The translations under genes were made by a program, and so were the position numbers. A stretch of DNA of 64,000 nt, taken from positions 1 through 64,000 of the forward strand of contig NZ_JACHOU010000020.1 of assembly GCF_014206975.1 (NCBI RefSeq). The letters are read 5' to 3'. The notes beneath the pieces were generated by a model. It saw nothing but the letters and a program-made list of their open reading frames with translations. It had not been told where the DNA came from and made no database searches. Below are positions 16,829-26,842 of this stretch, piece after piece. This DNA comes from Aminobacter aganoensis (GTDB taxonomy: Bacteria > Pseudomonadota > Alphaproteobacteria > Rhizobiales > Rhizobiaceae). Position 1 is the first letter of the stretch. Each line of letters opens with the position of its first letter.

Positions 16829-17290
16829 AGGAACCCGAAGGGCTGGCTCGTGATGCTCCCCTATGCCGATTTTTCAATTCCTCCTTGCCCGCGGGCCCGC
16901 TGTTAAACTATGCCCGCAAAGAGCATTGCCGGTTCTGATCCTGGAAATTTAGGGCAACTACATCTGCCGGACAAACAGGCGATGCCGATACGCTGACCTT
17001 CAATGTCAGCGTATCGGCGGCCTGAATGAACAGTTCATCCTTTCGATGAAGCCAGAACTGCAGCATTGTCCTACCCTGGCTGTCCGGCGGGCAGGGTGGT
17101 TAAAAGTCCTCGTCTCGTCGCTCGTCAGGTCTCGACCCGCCTGCATAGTGCAGCGCAGCCATGCGGACACCTCCACAAATCTGTCGATTGAGTGGCAGTG
17201 CCTTATGCCTGCATCAATGATCGAAGTAGCGCTCCAAACCAAACGGGGAGGCTTGCGCGGGCAGCTCGATCACGCGGTATCCAACTTTCC
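16829..17290. other. Gap before the trb operon, with a perfect inverted repeat
   Basis: 460 bp without a convincing gene. It contains the 14-bp inverted repeat at 16984-17018 and should contain the trb promoter. The trbB frame is open back to 17192, but the residues before 17291 do not look like TrbB. Confidence 0.6.
16984..17018. repeat. Perfect 14-bp inverted repeat with 7-bp spacer
   Basis: GCCGATACGCTGAC (16984-16997), spacer CTTCAAT, then GTCAGCGTATCGGC (17005-17018). There is no T-run on either side, so it is not a standard terminator. The arm/spacer geometry is like a tyrosine-recombinase core site or a dimeric repressor operator. Confidence 0.75.
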
Positions 17291-18232
17291 ATGTCACGAC
17301 ATCAATCCCATTTGCGCCTGGTCCGAAAACTGGAAGAGGGCCTTGGCAACGACCTGTGCGCCGCACTAGCAGATCCCGACGTCGTCGAGATCATGGTCAA
17401 CCCCGATGGCCGTACCTTCATCGAACGATTTAGCAGTGGGACTGTCGCTGCCGGAACGATGACCAGCTTGTCCACCGAGTTGATCATAGGAGTTGTAGCC
17501 CACGTCCTACAGACCGAGGCCAACAGGTCACATCCCGTCGTCTCAGGCGAATTGCCCATCGGCGGGCATCGCTTTGAAGGGGTGTTGCCTCCAGTCGTTA
17601 GTGGGCCGGCATTTTCCATCAGACGCCGCGCTTCCCGTATCATTGCGCTGCAAGAATATGTGGATACACAGGCGATGACGACCGATCAGGCCGCGACAAT
17701 AAGAAAGGCGGTCGCTTCACGACAAAATGTCTTGATTGCAGGCGGCACGGGATCCGGAAAGACGACCCTGGCCAATGCGCTGATCGCCGAAATGGCAGCG
17801 ATGGCACCCTCCGATCGTATCGTCGTGCTTGAGGACACGGCCGAGATCAATTGTCCCGCGATCAACACTTTGTCGCTGCGAACTGCCTACGATGTCGACA
17901 TGAACAGTCTTCTGAAGAGCACTATGCGGCTTCGTCCCGATCGGATTGTGGTCGGCGAGCTTCGCGACGGAGCAGCGTTGACCTTGCTCAAGGCCTGGAA
18001 CACCGGCCATCCCGGCGGTGTTACGACTTTGCACGCTAACAGTGCGGTTTCAGCACTGAGGCGCCTCGAGCAGCTTACGGCCGAGATCAGTCAGCAGCCC
18101 ATGCGTGAAGTCATAGGCGACGCCGTCGACATAGTCATCTCCATGCAGCGGACCCAACGAGGCCGCAAGGTCACCGACATAATCGCCGTTAGTGGATACG
18201 ACGGTTCAAATTATCAATTGAGGGGGATATGA
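17291..18232 (+). CDS. trbB: TrbB, conjugal-transfer ATPase (VirB11 family)
   Basis: 313 residues from the ATG at 17291. It is a secretion ATPase that powers pilus assembly and transfer of the type IV secretion apparatus. Walker A is AGGTGSGKTTL, the Asp box is VLEDTAEI, Walker B is VGELRDGAAL and the His box is GGVTTLHAN. First gene of a rightward trbBCDEJLFGHI operon. Length is normal. Confidence 0.95.
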   Translation: MSRHQSHLRLVRKLEEGLGNDLCAALADPDVVEIMVNPDGRTFIERFSSGTVAAGTMTSLSTELIIGVVAHVLQTEANRSHPVVSGELPIGGHRFEGVLPPVVSGPAFSIRRRASRIIALQEYVDTQAMTTDQAATIRKAVASRQNVLIAGGTGSGKTTLANALIAEMAAMAPSDRIVVLEDTAEINCPAINTLSLRTAYDVDMNSLLKSTMRLRPDRIVVGELRDGAALTLLKAWNTGHPGGVTTLHANSAVSALRRLEQLTAEISQQPMREVIGDAVDIVISMQRTQRGRKVTDIIAVSGYDGSNYQLRGI

Positions 18233-18598
18233 GTGAATTACAATCTGCGTGTGTGCCAGACGCTTTCAGGGGTTGCAGTATTCTTTGCCAGCAACTCCGC
18301 CCTTGCATCCAGCGGTGGGGCCTTGCCCTGGGAGCGGCCCCTACAACAGATCCAACAATCGATCACTGGACCGGTCGCAGGCTTCATCGCACTGGCGGCT
18401 GTTGCGGTCGCTGGAGGGATGCTCATCTTCGGTGGGGAGCTGAACGACTTTGCCCGCCGGCTGTTCTACGTCGTGCTCGTTGCAGGCGTGCTGCTGGGTG
18501 CAACGCAGATCGTTGGCCTATTTGGGGCTACAGGCGCTTCGATCGTGGATTGCAGTACCCTGGGCTGTATTGTTGACCAGGCGCCCAGCCATGTCTGA
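18233..18598 (+). CDS. trbC: TrbC, conjugative pilin precursor (VirB2-like)
   Basis: 121 residues from a GTG at 18233 that abuts the trbB stop. It has a signal sequence ([15 protein letters not shown]) and two hydrophobic segments separated by [10 protein letters not shown], the layout of TrbC/VirB2 prepilins. It overlaps trbD by eight bases. Confidence 0.88.
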   Translation: MNYNLRVCQTLSGVAVFFASNSALASSGGALPWERPLQQIQQSITGPVAGFIALAAVAVAGGMLIFGGELNDFARRLFYVVLVAGVLLGATQIVGLFGATGASIVDCSTLGCIVDQAPSHV

Positions 18599-18887
18599 CA
18601 GCTCTACGCCCTTGCAGATCAATCGCATACACCGCGCCCTTTCGCGCCCTAGCCTTCTTCTCGGTGGCGACCGCGAACTGATTTTGTTGTCAGGACTGGC
18701 GGCGATCATCCTGATCTTTGTCGTCCTGACCTGGTACGCCGCAGGGGTAGGCTTCATCGTCTGGATCACTGCTGTCGCAGTCCTGCGAGCCATGGCCAAG
18801 TCGGATCCATCCATGAGGCAGGTCTATCTCAGACATATCCGTTACCGCTCGACATATCGGGCAACAGCAGGGCCATGGCGAGGTTGA
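18591..18887 (+). CDS. trbD: TrbD, mating-pair-formation membrane protein (VirB3-like)
   Basis: 98 residues starting [20 protein letters not shown], with two membrane segments (about 31-60). It matches TrbD/VirB3 in size and place between trbC and trbE. The start overlaps the end of trbC. Confidence 0.9.
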   Translation: MSDSSTPLQINRIHRALSRPSLLLGGDRELILLSGLAAIILIFVVLTWYAAGVGFIVWITAVAVLRAMAKSDPSMRQVYLRHIRYRSTYRATAGPWRG

Positions 18888-18890
18888 ACG

Positions 18891-21365
18891 ATGGTCTCCT
18901 TGAAGAGTTTTCGCCATCGGCATACCACATTCGCTGATCTTCTGCCTTACGCAGCGCTTGTCGATGATGGCGTCATCTTGCTGAAGGACGGGTCGCTGAC
19001 GGCAGGATGGTATTTTGCAGGCCCCGACCTCGAGAGTTCCACCCACCTTGAACGGAACGAGCTCACCCGGCAGATGAACGATTCCCTTGTCCGCATGGGA
19101 TCAGGCTGGATGCTGCAGGCCGAATCCATGAGGATAGGGGTCTCAGGCTATCCGCTTGAGCAGGACTGCCACTTCCCGGACCCGGTTACACGCGCGATCG
19201 ACAGCGAACGCCGCGAACTATTCGAAAGCGGAGGGGGACATTTTGAGTCCAAGCATGCGCTCATCCTGACATGGCGCCCGACAGATCGAAGAAAATCAGC
19301 ACTAACGCGCTATTTCTATGCAGGGCCGAACGAGCGCCGACCCGGCTACGCTGACGAGGCCCTTGCCCGCTTCTTAGACGCGATAAGCGAGATCGAACAA
19401 AATCTCCGCAACGCAGTCTCTATCGAGCGGATGTGTCGCCGACAGGCAACTGACGCATCTGGCAAGGTCGCTCTGTACGACGACCTGTTCCAGTTCGTCC
19501 GATTCTGCATCACTGGTGAGAATCATCCGGTTCGGCTGCCCGACGTTCCCATGTATCTCGACTGGCTGGCCACGGCAGAATTCAGGCATGGATTGACGCC
19601 TACGGTCGAGAACCGTTTCGTCAGCATTGTCGCAATCGACGGACTGCCGTCCGAAAGCTGGCCGGGCATGCTCAACTCGCTCGACCAGCTGTCGCTGCCA
19701 TACAGATGGTCGTCGCGTTTCATATTCCTTGACGAGCAGGAGGTCCGCCCCCTGCTTGAGCGCACTCGCAAGAAGTGGCAGCAGAAGGTGCGTCCGTTCG
19801 TCGACCAGCTTTTCCAGACGTCGAGCCGTGCTGTCGATCAGGATGCACTTGCGATGGTGGCCGAGAGCGAGGACGCCATCGCTCAGGCAACCTCGCGACT
19901 CGTGTCCTATGGATTCTATACGCCTGTTGTCGTGATGTTCGGCAAAGAAGAGGGCCTACTGCGCAAACAGGCCGAGACCGTTCGGCAATTGGTGCAGGCC
20001 GAAGGCTTTGGCGCCAGGATCGAGACCCTCAACGCTACAGATGCCTATTTGGGTAGCCTGCCAGGCAACTGGTACGCCAATGTCCGCGAGCCTCTGATCA
20101 ACACCCGCAATCTCGCGGATCTGCTGCCCTTGAATGCAACCTGGTCAGGCAATGCAAAGGCACCATGCCCGCTCTACCCGCCGGGCTCTCCTCCACTAAT
20201 GCAGGTCGCATCCGGTTCCACCCCGTTCCGCGTCAATCTGCATGTCGACGATGTCGGCCATACCTTGATTTTCGGCCCGACCGGATCTGGCAAGTCAACA
20301 CTTCTTGCATTCATTGCCGCGCAGTTTCGCCGCTACTCGTCCGCCCAGATATTCGTGTTCGACAAAGGGGGTTCGATGCTGCCTTTGACCTTGGCAGCAG
20401 GCGGTCGCCATTACACAATTGGCAGCGTCAATTCGGCAGAGAAAGGGCATGACGAAAAGGCCAAGGAAAGGCTTAACTTCTGCCCGCTTCTTGATCTTGC
20501 TAATGAATCCGATCGTGCATTCGCATGCGAATGGCTGGAAACGCTTGTGGTGCTCCAGGGGACCGAGGTTACGCCCGAAGACCGGAGTGCCATAAACCGC
20601 CAGATCGGGCTTATGGCAGGATCGATGTGCCGGTCGCTGTCAGACTTCGTGTCGGGCGTTCAATCGCAAAAGATCAAGGGCGCGCTGCAATTCTATACGG
20701 TTGAAGGTCCTGCCGGACACCTGCTGGATGCAGAGATCGACACTCTGTCGCTCGATACTTTCCAGACGTTCGAGATAGAGGAGCTCATGAACATGGGTGA
20801 ACGCTACCTTGTCCCGGTGCTCACCTACCTGTTCAGACGTATCGAAAAGCGCCTCACGGGTGCACCCAGCCTCATAGTTCTTGACGAAGCCTGGCTCATG
20901 CTTGGCCAACCCATCTTTCGCGAGAAGATACGAGAATGGCTGAAGGTATTGCGCAAGGCGAATTGCGCCGTCGTCCTGGCAACCCAATCGATTTCGGATG
21001 CAGAACGCTCGGGCATCATCGATGTTCTGATGGAAAGCTGCCCGACCAAGATCTGCCTTCCCAACCCCGCAGCACGCGAGGGCGGCGTGCGGCCGTTCTA
21101 TGAGCGATTGGGCTTCAATAGCCGCCAGATCGAGATCGTGGCCTCGGCGCAGCCGAAGCGCGATTACTACATTGTCTCGTCCGATGGCCGACGGCTGTTC
21201 GAGATGGCTCTTGGGCCGGTGGCGCGTGCCTTCCTTGCAGCGACTTCGAAGCAGGACATCAAGCGCATCACATCGTTACGCGCAGATCACGGGAGCGCAT
21301 GGGTACGCTTGTGGCTGACCGAAAGGGGGGTAACCGATGCAGCAGCGCTTCTGGACGACTGTTAG
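18891..21365 (+). CDS. trbE: TrbE, conjugal-transfer ATPase (VirB4 family)
   Basis: 824 residues, the normal length of TrbE. Walker A is FGPTGSGKSTLL (around residue 463) and Walker B is LIVLDEAWLML, with ATQSISDAERS after it. It is the large ATPase of the mating apparatus on the cytoplasmic side of the inner membrane. The stop overlaps the trbJ start by 29 bases. Confidence 0.96.
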   Translation: MVSLKSFRHRHTTFADLLPYAALVDDGVILLKDGSLTAGWYFAGPDLESSTHLERNELTRQMNDSLVRMGSGWMLQAESMRIGVSGYPLEQDCHFPDPVTRAIDSERRELFESGGGHFESKHALILTWRPTDRRKSALTRYFYAGPNERRPGYADEALARFLDAISEIEQNLRNAVSIERMCRRQATDASGKVALYDDLFQFVRFCITGENHPVRLPDVPMYLDWLATAEFRHGLTPTVENRFVSIVAIDGLPSESWPGMLNSLDQLSLPYRWSSRFIFLDEQEVRPLLERTRKKWQQKVRPFVDQLFQTSSRAVDQDALAMVAESEDAIAQATSRLVSYGFYTPVVVMFGKEEGLLRKQAETVRQLVQAEGFGARIETLNATDAYLGSLPGNWYANVREPLINTRNLADLLPLNATWSGNAKAPCPLYPPGSPPLMQVASGSTPFRVNLHVDDVGHTLIFGPTGSGKSTLLAFIAAQFRRYSSAQIFVFDKGGSMLPLTLAAGGRHYTIGSVNSAEKGHDEKAKERLNFCPLLDLANESDRAFACEWLETLVVLQGTEVTPEDRSAINRQIGLMAGSMCRSLSDFVSGVQSQKIKGALQFYTVEGPAGHLLDAEIDTLSLDTFQTFEIEELMNMGERYLVPVLTYLFRRIEKRLTGAPSLIVLDEAWLMLGQPIFREKIREWLKVLRKANCAVVLATQSISDAERSGIIDVLMESCPTKICLPNPAAREGGVRPFYERLGFNSRQIEIVASAQPKRDYYIVSSDGRRLFEMALGPVARAFLAATSKQDIKRITSLRADHGSAWVRLWLTERGVTDAAALLDDC

Positions 21366-22146
21366 CGACAACAATGCACGGCTGGTTCTGGCCATCTGCC
21401 TTGCGATCAGCTTTCCAGCGTCTGCCCGGGCTGGAGCTGTAACCGGGCAGGCAACGGAGTGGACCCAGTTGCTCAACAATGGCCAGCTCATCAGTCTCGC
21501 CGGAAAATCTGCGCAGCAGGTGAACAATCAGATTACGCAGATCGCCCAATCGGCTGAGCAAATTCAGAACCAGCTCAACATCTATCGGAACATGCTCCAA
21601 AACACTGCCCGCCTGCCCGAGCATGTCTGGGGCCAGGCGCAACAAGACCTCAGCAGGCTTCGACGGGTCGTCGCCCAAGGACAATCAATTGCCTTTTCGA
21701 TGGGCAATCTCGATGACCTCCTCAACCAACGTTTTCAGAGCTTCAGCCAATTCAAGACCGAACTGCCGGACGGGGCATCCTTCTCCAAAACCTATGAGGC
21801 CTGGTCAGCGACCAATCGCGACACCATCGCCGGCACATTGGGGGCCGCCGAACTCACCTCGAACGACTTCGCGTCCGAGGAGGGGACCCTGTCCTCGTTG
21901 CGGACGATGTCGGAGACCGCCGACGGTCAGATGAAGGCCCTGCAGGTTGGACATCAGATAGCCGCCCAGCAGGTGTCGCAGGTCCAGAAGCTGCGCGGAC
22001 TGGTCGCCCAGCAGACAACGTTGATGGGCGTCTGGATGCGCGCCGAGCAGGCCAAAAAGGATCTTTCGCAGGCGCGGAGGGAGCATTTTTTCGATTTCGC
22101 GGAGCCAAGCGTCCGGGGCGGGCAGGAGATGAGGCCGCGATGGTGA
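21337..22146 (+). CDS. trbJ: TrbJ, periplasmic conjugal-transfer protein (VirB5-like)
   Basis: 269 residues with a signal peptide (AICLAISFPASARA) and long glutamine-rich helical repeats (AQQVNNQITQIAQSAEQIQNQ), as in TrbJ/VirB5. In Ti plasmids trbK (entry exclusion) comes next; here trbL follows directly and overlaps by seven bases. Confidence 0.9.
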   Translation: MQQRFWTTVSDNNARLVLAICLAISFPASARAGAVTGQATEWTQLLNNGQLISLAGKSAQQVNNQITQIAQSAEQIQNQLNIYRNMLQNTARLPEHVWGQAQQDLSRLRRVVAQGQSIAFSMGNLDDLLNQRFQSFSQFKTELPDGASFSKTYEAWSATNRDTIAGTLGAAELTSNDFASEEGTLSSLRTMSETADGQMKALQVGHQIAAQQVSQVQKLRGLVAQQTTLMGVWMRAEQAKKDLSQARREHFFDFAEPSVRGGQEMRPRW

Positions 22147-23282
22147 ACAGGCAGCTCTTCTTCTTGGCCCCGACCCTGATGCTCATGGCGACGGTCCCTG
22201 CCATTGGGCAGGAGGGATCGGTGCTGACTGAGCTCGAGAACTCGATCACGACTGCCGCCAAGGGCTGGGAGCAGACAATCATGTCCGCAGCCCGCTCGCT
22301 TTTCTGGATCTTGGCAGCCATCGAAATCGCTGTTGCCGCCATCTGGCTTGCAATCAACGCAGCCTCGCTGGAAGCCTGGTTCGCTGAACTCGTCAGACGA
22401 ACGATGTTCGTAGGCTTCTTTGCCTTCGTTCTGGATCGTGGGCCGAGCTTCGTAAGGACTGTGGTCGACAGCCTGTTTCAGATTGGCTCTGCAAGCGGAT
22501 CCGCATCCCCTGCCGACATCTTCAATGCGGGCATCAAGGTCGCTACTGCGATGTCCAAACAGGCAAGGTTCGGACTTTTCGAGGATAACGCCCTGGCAAT
22601 TGCCGCAGTGTTCGCAATGGTGGTGGTGGTCATCTGCTTTTCGCTTGTGGCCGCGGTGTTCGTCGCCGTGATGGTCGAAATGCATGTCGGCTTGCTTGCC
22701 GGCATGATCATGCTCGGCTTAGGAGGATCGTCGTTCACAAAGGATTTCGCAGTTCGCTACCTGATATATGCGTTCTCGGTCGGCATGAAGCTGATGGCCC
22801 TTGTGATGATCGCTCGAATTGGCTCCGAAGTCCTGCTCGACCTCGCTGGCCGTTCGGGTTCTGAGAATGACCAATTCGTGGCGTCTCTGGCGATCGCGGG
22901 CATCTCCGTAATCGTGTTCATCATCGCCATGTACGTGCCGGCAATCATACAGGGTGTCGTCCAGGGCGTGTCGACATCGAATGGTCTGGAGGCAATCCGC
23001 CACGGCAGTCAGGCTGCGACTGTTGCCGCCGGCGGTGCCTTCCTCGGCACTGCGGCTGCCGCCAACGGTGCTGCCAGTGCAAGGCTTGCACGATCGTCAG
23101 GATCGTCAATGGCCGCTGCTGCGTTGCGCGGGGCGGCGGCTGCCGTCGGAAATACAACCAAGGCTACCGCGTCGGCTGCCAAGGACAAGATGATAGCAGC
23201 CCCTGGATCTCAGGCAAGCTCACTGCTGGGGCTCGCCAATTCCAAACTAGGCCCATCCCGCCCTAACGGACGTCAGTCGTAG
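22140..23282 (+). CDS. trbL: TrbL, polytopic membrane protein (VirB6-like)
   Basis: 380 residues with a signal-like N-terminus, about six membrane segments (residues 60-270) and an alanine/serine-rich C-terminal tail. This is the usual form of TrbL/VirB6, part of the inner-membrane translocation channel. It sits between trbJ and trbF in the standard order. Confidence 0.92.
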   Translation: MVNRQLFFLAPTLMLMATVPAIGQEGSVLTELENSITTAAKGWEQTIMSAARSLFWILAAIEIAVAAIWLAINAASLEAWFAELVRRTMFVGFFAFVLDRGPSFVRTVVDSLFQIGSASGSASPADIFNAGIKVATAMSKQARFGLFEDNALAIAAVFAMVVVVICFSLVAAVFVAVMVEMHVGLLAGMIMLGLGGSSFTKDFAVRYLIYAFSVGMKLMALVMIARIGSEVLLDLAGRSGSENDQFVASLAIAGISVIVFIIAMYVPAIIQGVVQGVSTSNGLEAIRHGSQAATVAAGGAFLGTAAAANGAASARLARSSGSSMAAAALRGAAAAVGNTTKATASAAKDKMIAAPGSQASSLLGLANSKLGPSRPNGRQS

Positions 23283-23320
23283 CAAACAGCCTGAATGATC
23301 AGCATCGGAAACTGCAAGAA

Positions 23321-23980
23321 ATGTCAGAGAATGATTTGGGCAGTCCATATCTTGCGGCCCGCGAAGAATGGAACGAACGGTACGGTAGCTATGTCAGGCA
23401 GGCTGCAGCCTGGAGAATGATGGGTATCGTTGCCATGATCATGGCAACGATCGGTTTCGGTTACGCGCTCTACCTAAGCTCTCAGGTTAAATTGATTCCA
23501 TATATCGTAGAGGTGGATAGGCTCGGCGGCGCGATCGCCGCAGGCTTTCCTCAGCAAATCGAATATGCTGACGCGCGTGTGGTGCGGGCGACGCTTGGCA
23601 GTTTCATTGCAAGCTTCAAGAGCGTGACGCCAGACGCGGTGGTCCAGAAACAATACATCGATCAGACATATGCGCTTCTACGCGCGACCGACCCATCGAC
23701 CGAGAAGATAAACGCCTGGTACCGGGCGAACTCTCCGTTTGAAAAGGCGCGCAGCGCCACCGTTGCCGTCGAGGTCAGCAATATTGTTGCGCTTTCAAAC
23801 CAGTCCTACCAGATCGACTGGACCGAGTTCGAGCGAGACCGCAAGGGCAAGGAAAACGAGAGCCGTCGTTTCCGCGGCATCGCCACGGTGACGCTGACCC
23901 CACCCCAGGACGAGAGAGTCATCCGGCTCAATCCGATCGGGCTTTACCTTCGCGACTTCGATTGGACAGCTCAACTCTGA
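23321..23980 (+). CDS. trbF: TrbF, inner-membrane conjugal-transfer protein (VirB8-like)
   Basis: 219 residues: a short cytoplasmic part, one membrane helix ([20 protein letters not shown], about 27-46) and a periplasmic VirB8-like domain with [12 protein letters not shown] and the end [13 protein letters not shown]. It is a scaffold of the mating apparatus. Confidence 0.93.
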   Translation: MSENDLGSPYLAAREEWNERYGSYVRQAAAWRMMGIVAMIMATIGFGYALYLSSQVKLIPYIVEVDRLGGAIAAGFPQQIEYADARVVRATLGSFIASFKSVTPDAVVQKQYIDQTYALLRATDPSTEKINAWYRANSPFEKARSATVAVEVSNIVALSNQSYQIDWTEFERDRKGKENESRRFRGIATVTLTPPQDERVIRLNPIGLYLRDFDWTAQL

Positions 23981-23990
23981 AAGGTATGCA

Positions 23991-24827
23991 ATGCCGAGTT
24001 TGAAAAACAGCACGCGCAAAATCGCCGTGCTCGCGCTAATCATGTCATTGGCACCCTTTCATGATGCTGACAGCCGGGATCTTGAAACGACAGGCAACGA
24101 GGCACGGGCTTCGGCCATTTCCAATCAGTGGCGAGCCAAACGAGGTCTCGTCACTAAAGGCTTAGATGGCAAGGTCACTTTCCTGTTCGGTGAAGTTCAG
24201 CCTTCAATCGTCTGCTCGCCACTGCAGGTATGCGACATCGAACTCGAGGCTGGCGAGATCGTGCGGGACGTCCTGGTTGGCGACACTGTCCGATGGAAGG
24301 TCGAACCCGCAAGCTCCGGCGCGAGAGACAATCAGGCTATCCATCTGATCGTCAAGCCTTCCGAGGCCGGACTCATCACGTCCATGGTCGTCACGACCTC
24401 CAGACGTACCTACCACATGCAGTTGCGATCCCACGAGATCACCTACATGCCCAGAGTTGGATTTGACTATCAGACCGACACATCGGGAAAGTTGGCGAGC
24501 GTCAATGCCCGGCTCGATGCCGCAAGGTCATCGGAGAGACATGCGGCAGAGGGGCTAGACTTTGAATACAAGATTTCGGGCCGCGCGCGCTGGAAGCCTA
24601 TGCGCGTCTACTCAGACGGGTCCAAGACCTACATTCAGTTTCCCCGTTCGATTGCCGGACAGGATTTGCCAGCTCTGTTCGTGGTATCCGGAGGTACGGA
24701 CCGCATAGTCAACTATCGGTTCAAGGGCGACCTCATGACCGTCGACTTCGATGTGCAAAAGGCGGTCCTTGTTTCCGGAACCGGGTGGGCCAAGGAAAAG
24801 ATTACCATCCAACGGGGAGGGCAATAA
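23991..24827 (+). CDS. trbG: TrbG, conjugal-transfer protein (VirB9-like)
   Basis: 278 residues, a secreted VirB9/TrbG protein: a hydrophobic start ([18 protein letters not shown]), the motif [12 protein letters not shown] and the C-terminal [19 protein letters not shown] characteristic of VirB9-type outer-membrane-complex proteins. The stop overlaps the trbH start as TAATG. Confidence 0.94.
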   Translation: MPSLKNSTRKIAVLALIMSLAPFHDADSRDLETTGNEARASAISNQWRAKRGLVTKGLDGKVTFLFGEVQPSIVCSPLQVCDIELEAGEIVRDVLVGDTVRWKVEPASSGARDNQAIHLIVKPSEAGLITSMVVTTSRRTYHMQLRSHEITYMPRVGFDYQTDTSGKLASVNARLDAARSSERHAAEGLDFEYKISGRARWKPMRVYSDGSKTYIQFPRSIAGQDLPALFVVSGGTDRIVNYRFKGDLMTVDFDVQKAVLVSGTGWAKEKITIQRGGQ

Positions 24828-25270
24828 TGGCGGCTCTTTTGTTGCGAAGGCTTCTCGTTTCGGGATTTGCTCTGCTGGCGCTATCAGCTTGCCAGACCGC
24901 GGGATCGGACGACCGTTCGAAACTTAGCATTCCGCAATCGGTCGTCCAATCGATCGCCATCGACATGACCAGCCGCTTCGGCGAGCACTTTCAGCCAGGC
25001 ACAACGCAGGTCGATCTTGGCCTGGAAAATTCGCCTTTGGCCAATGCGTTGGCGGAAGCGCTGACGCGCGGAGGCTACGCTGTGGTCAGAGGCAAGCCCG
25101 CAGACCAAAGGCAGGGCAAGACGCTTGAGCTTGCCTATCACATTCACCCTCACGAAGGTCAGATCCTCGCGACGCTGTCCACGCGCGAGTCATCGCTATC
25201 GCGAGCTTATGAAATCTCAGGGGAGGGCGCCAAACCAGCCAGTTCGTTCTCCATTCTCCGTCGAGGCTGA
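24827..25270 (+). CDS. trbH: TrbH, conjugal-transfer lipoprotein
   Basis: 147 residues from the ATG at 24827, which shares a base with the trbG stop. A lipoprotein signal ends in the lipobox LSAC with Cys22. TrbH is a small outer-membrane lipoprotein of the mating apparatus. The identity rests on lipobox, size and place between trbG and trbI. Confidence 0.88.
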   Translation: MAALLLRRLLVSGFALLALSACQTAGSDDRSKLSIPQSVVQSIAIDMTSRFGEHFQPGTTQVDLGLENSPLANALAEALTRGGYAVVRGKPADQRQGKTLELAYHIHPHEGQILATLSTRESSLSRAYEISGEGAKPASSFSILRRG

Positions 25271-25279
25271 GGGAGGCTC

Positions 25280-26554
25280 ATGGTTCAGTCATTGCAACTT
25301 GGTTCGAGTTCAGACCACTCCGGAATCGTTCGCATCAATCGCCGGCCGTTGTTTATCGCCGTGGCCATTGTGGTTGTATTTGTGGCAGTTCTGTTCGCTG
25401 GATTGATGACCCGCAGCCTATATCTGGACGCTGGGTCCGGGCTTGACGAAGCAAGCGGCAGCCCGGCCTCAAACTTCGCCGACCAACTCAAGAATGGCGT
25501 TGGGGACGCTATCATCGGTGAAAAACAAGCTGTGGTCCCTCAGCCGAGCAACGGCCAAACATCGCCGATTCGATTGCAAGAGGTAGTCCTCAACCAGCCG
25601 GTGGTTCCAGCAGCGTCTACCCCACCAAGCGAGGAAAGCGACGAAGCGTGGCGTCAACGGCTCGAACGCGAACAGCGCGAACAATACTTGCGCGAACGCC
25701 ACAGGCAGCACCTTGCCAAGCTCCAGGCGTTTGCTGCCGCACGGGACGCTCCACTTGCAATTGACAAGTCCAAGTTGGTTACGGAAGCGCATTACATGCA
25801 CGGGGGAACATCACCGAGCACACTACCGGATGCGGACAGGTCGGCATTGGATGCGGCCCTGAGATCAGCTGCGATCGATCCCAATGGCCAGCACGGCAAA
25901 GCAGCGTTTCTACAGCAACAATCCAAGGACAACCTGGGCTATCTGCCGAACAGGATGATCCGTCAACGCTCGGAACGGGAACTCAAACGTGGGTCCGTTA
26001 TCCCCGCCATAATGGTCTCCGGAGCAAATTCAGATCTCCCCGGCCGCCTGATCGCTCAGGTCTCCCAGAACGTTTATGACACAGCGACTGGAAGACTGCT
26101 TCTTGTTCCACAGGGCACCAAGCTGTTCGGCCGCTACGACAGCAATGTCACCTTTGGTCAGTCGCGGCTTTTGACAGTCTGGACGGACCTCATCTTTCCC
26201 GACGGGTCGACTTTGCAGATTGGCGGCATGCCCGGTACCGATAGCGAAGGCTATGGTGGGTTCAAGGACAAGGTGGACCGCAAGCTCCTGCAGACCTACG
26301 GCTCGGCGGTGCTGGTCGCCTTAATCGGGGCGGGCACGGGTTTGGCCAATCCGTCAAACTCCCGCTCAGATGGTGCCGGCCAGAATTTCGGTGATACGGC
26401 CCGCACGAGTTTCAGTGAAGTCTTCGGTCGTCTCTCCGAACGCTCCATACAGCGCAACATGGATGTCCAGCCAACCGTCCGGATACGCTCCGGCTACCAG
26501 TTCAACATTGTTGTCGACCAAGACATTGTCTTCGACACTTCTCCCGCCCCATAA
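25280..26554 (+). CDS. trbI: TrbI, conjugal-transfer protein (VirB10-like)
   Basis: 424 residues: cytoplasmic start, membrane helix (FIAVAIVVVFVAVLFAG, about 30-46), a glutamine/proline-rich stretch, and the C-terminal VirB10 beta-barrel domain with VPQGTKLFGRYDSNVTFGQSRLL split by conserved glycines and IRSGYQFNIVVDQDI. It spans from inner membrane to outer-membrane complex. Last gene of the operon. Confidence 0.95.
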   Translation: MVQSLQLGSSSDHSGIVRINRRPLFIAVAIVVVFVAVLFAGLMTRSLYLDAGSGLDEASGSPASNFADQLKNGVGDAIIGEKQAVVPQPSNGQTSPIRLQEVVLNQPVVPAASTPPSEESDEAWRQRLEREQREQYLRERHRQHLAKLQAFAAARDAPLAIDKSKLVTEAHYMHGGTSPSTLPDADRSALDAALRSAAIDPNGQHGKAAFLQQQSKDNLGYLPNRMIRQRSERELKRGSVIPAIMVSGANSDLPGRLIAQVSQNVYDTATGRLLLVPQGTKLFGRYDSNVTFGQSRLLTVWTDLIFPDGSTLQIGGMPGTDSEGYGGFKDKVDRKLLQTYGSAVLVALIGAGTGLANPSNSRSDGAGQNFGDTARTSFSEVFGRLSERSIQRNMDVQPTVRIRSGYQFNIVVDQDIVFDTSPAP

Positions 26555-26842
26555 TTCGCTCAGCCCACGCCATGATAGTGACTGGGGCAAGAGCTGCGCC
26601 CATCCACTGGGCCGACCCAATACCAGGCGGGCAACACAAAAGGAGCGAGCTATCTGGCACCTGAGGAATAGACAAGTGATAGTGACGCGGCGGCTCTCGC
26701 AGGGCTCCAATCTGAGATCCGGTCATCCTGTCGCTTGCTTGGCCAAGGTCTTATCCGGTAGAGCTCGCTTCAAGACCTAATGCTCGCGATTTCCGCTGGC
26801 AAAATGCAGGCAATCTGAGGTCAGTCTGATCGGGAAAGAGCA
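26555..26842. other. Gap after trbI
   Basis: About 290 bp between trbI and the SyrB-like gene. I see no gene, no clear terminator and no oriT-like nic motif here. Short open frames on both strands are not protein-like. Confidence 0.5.
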
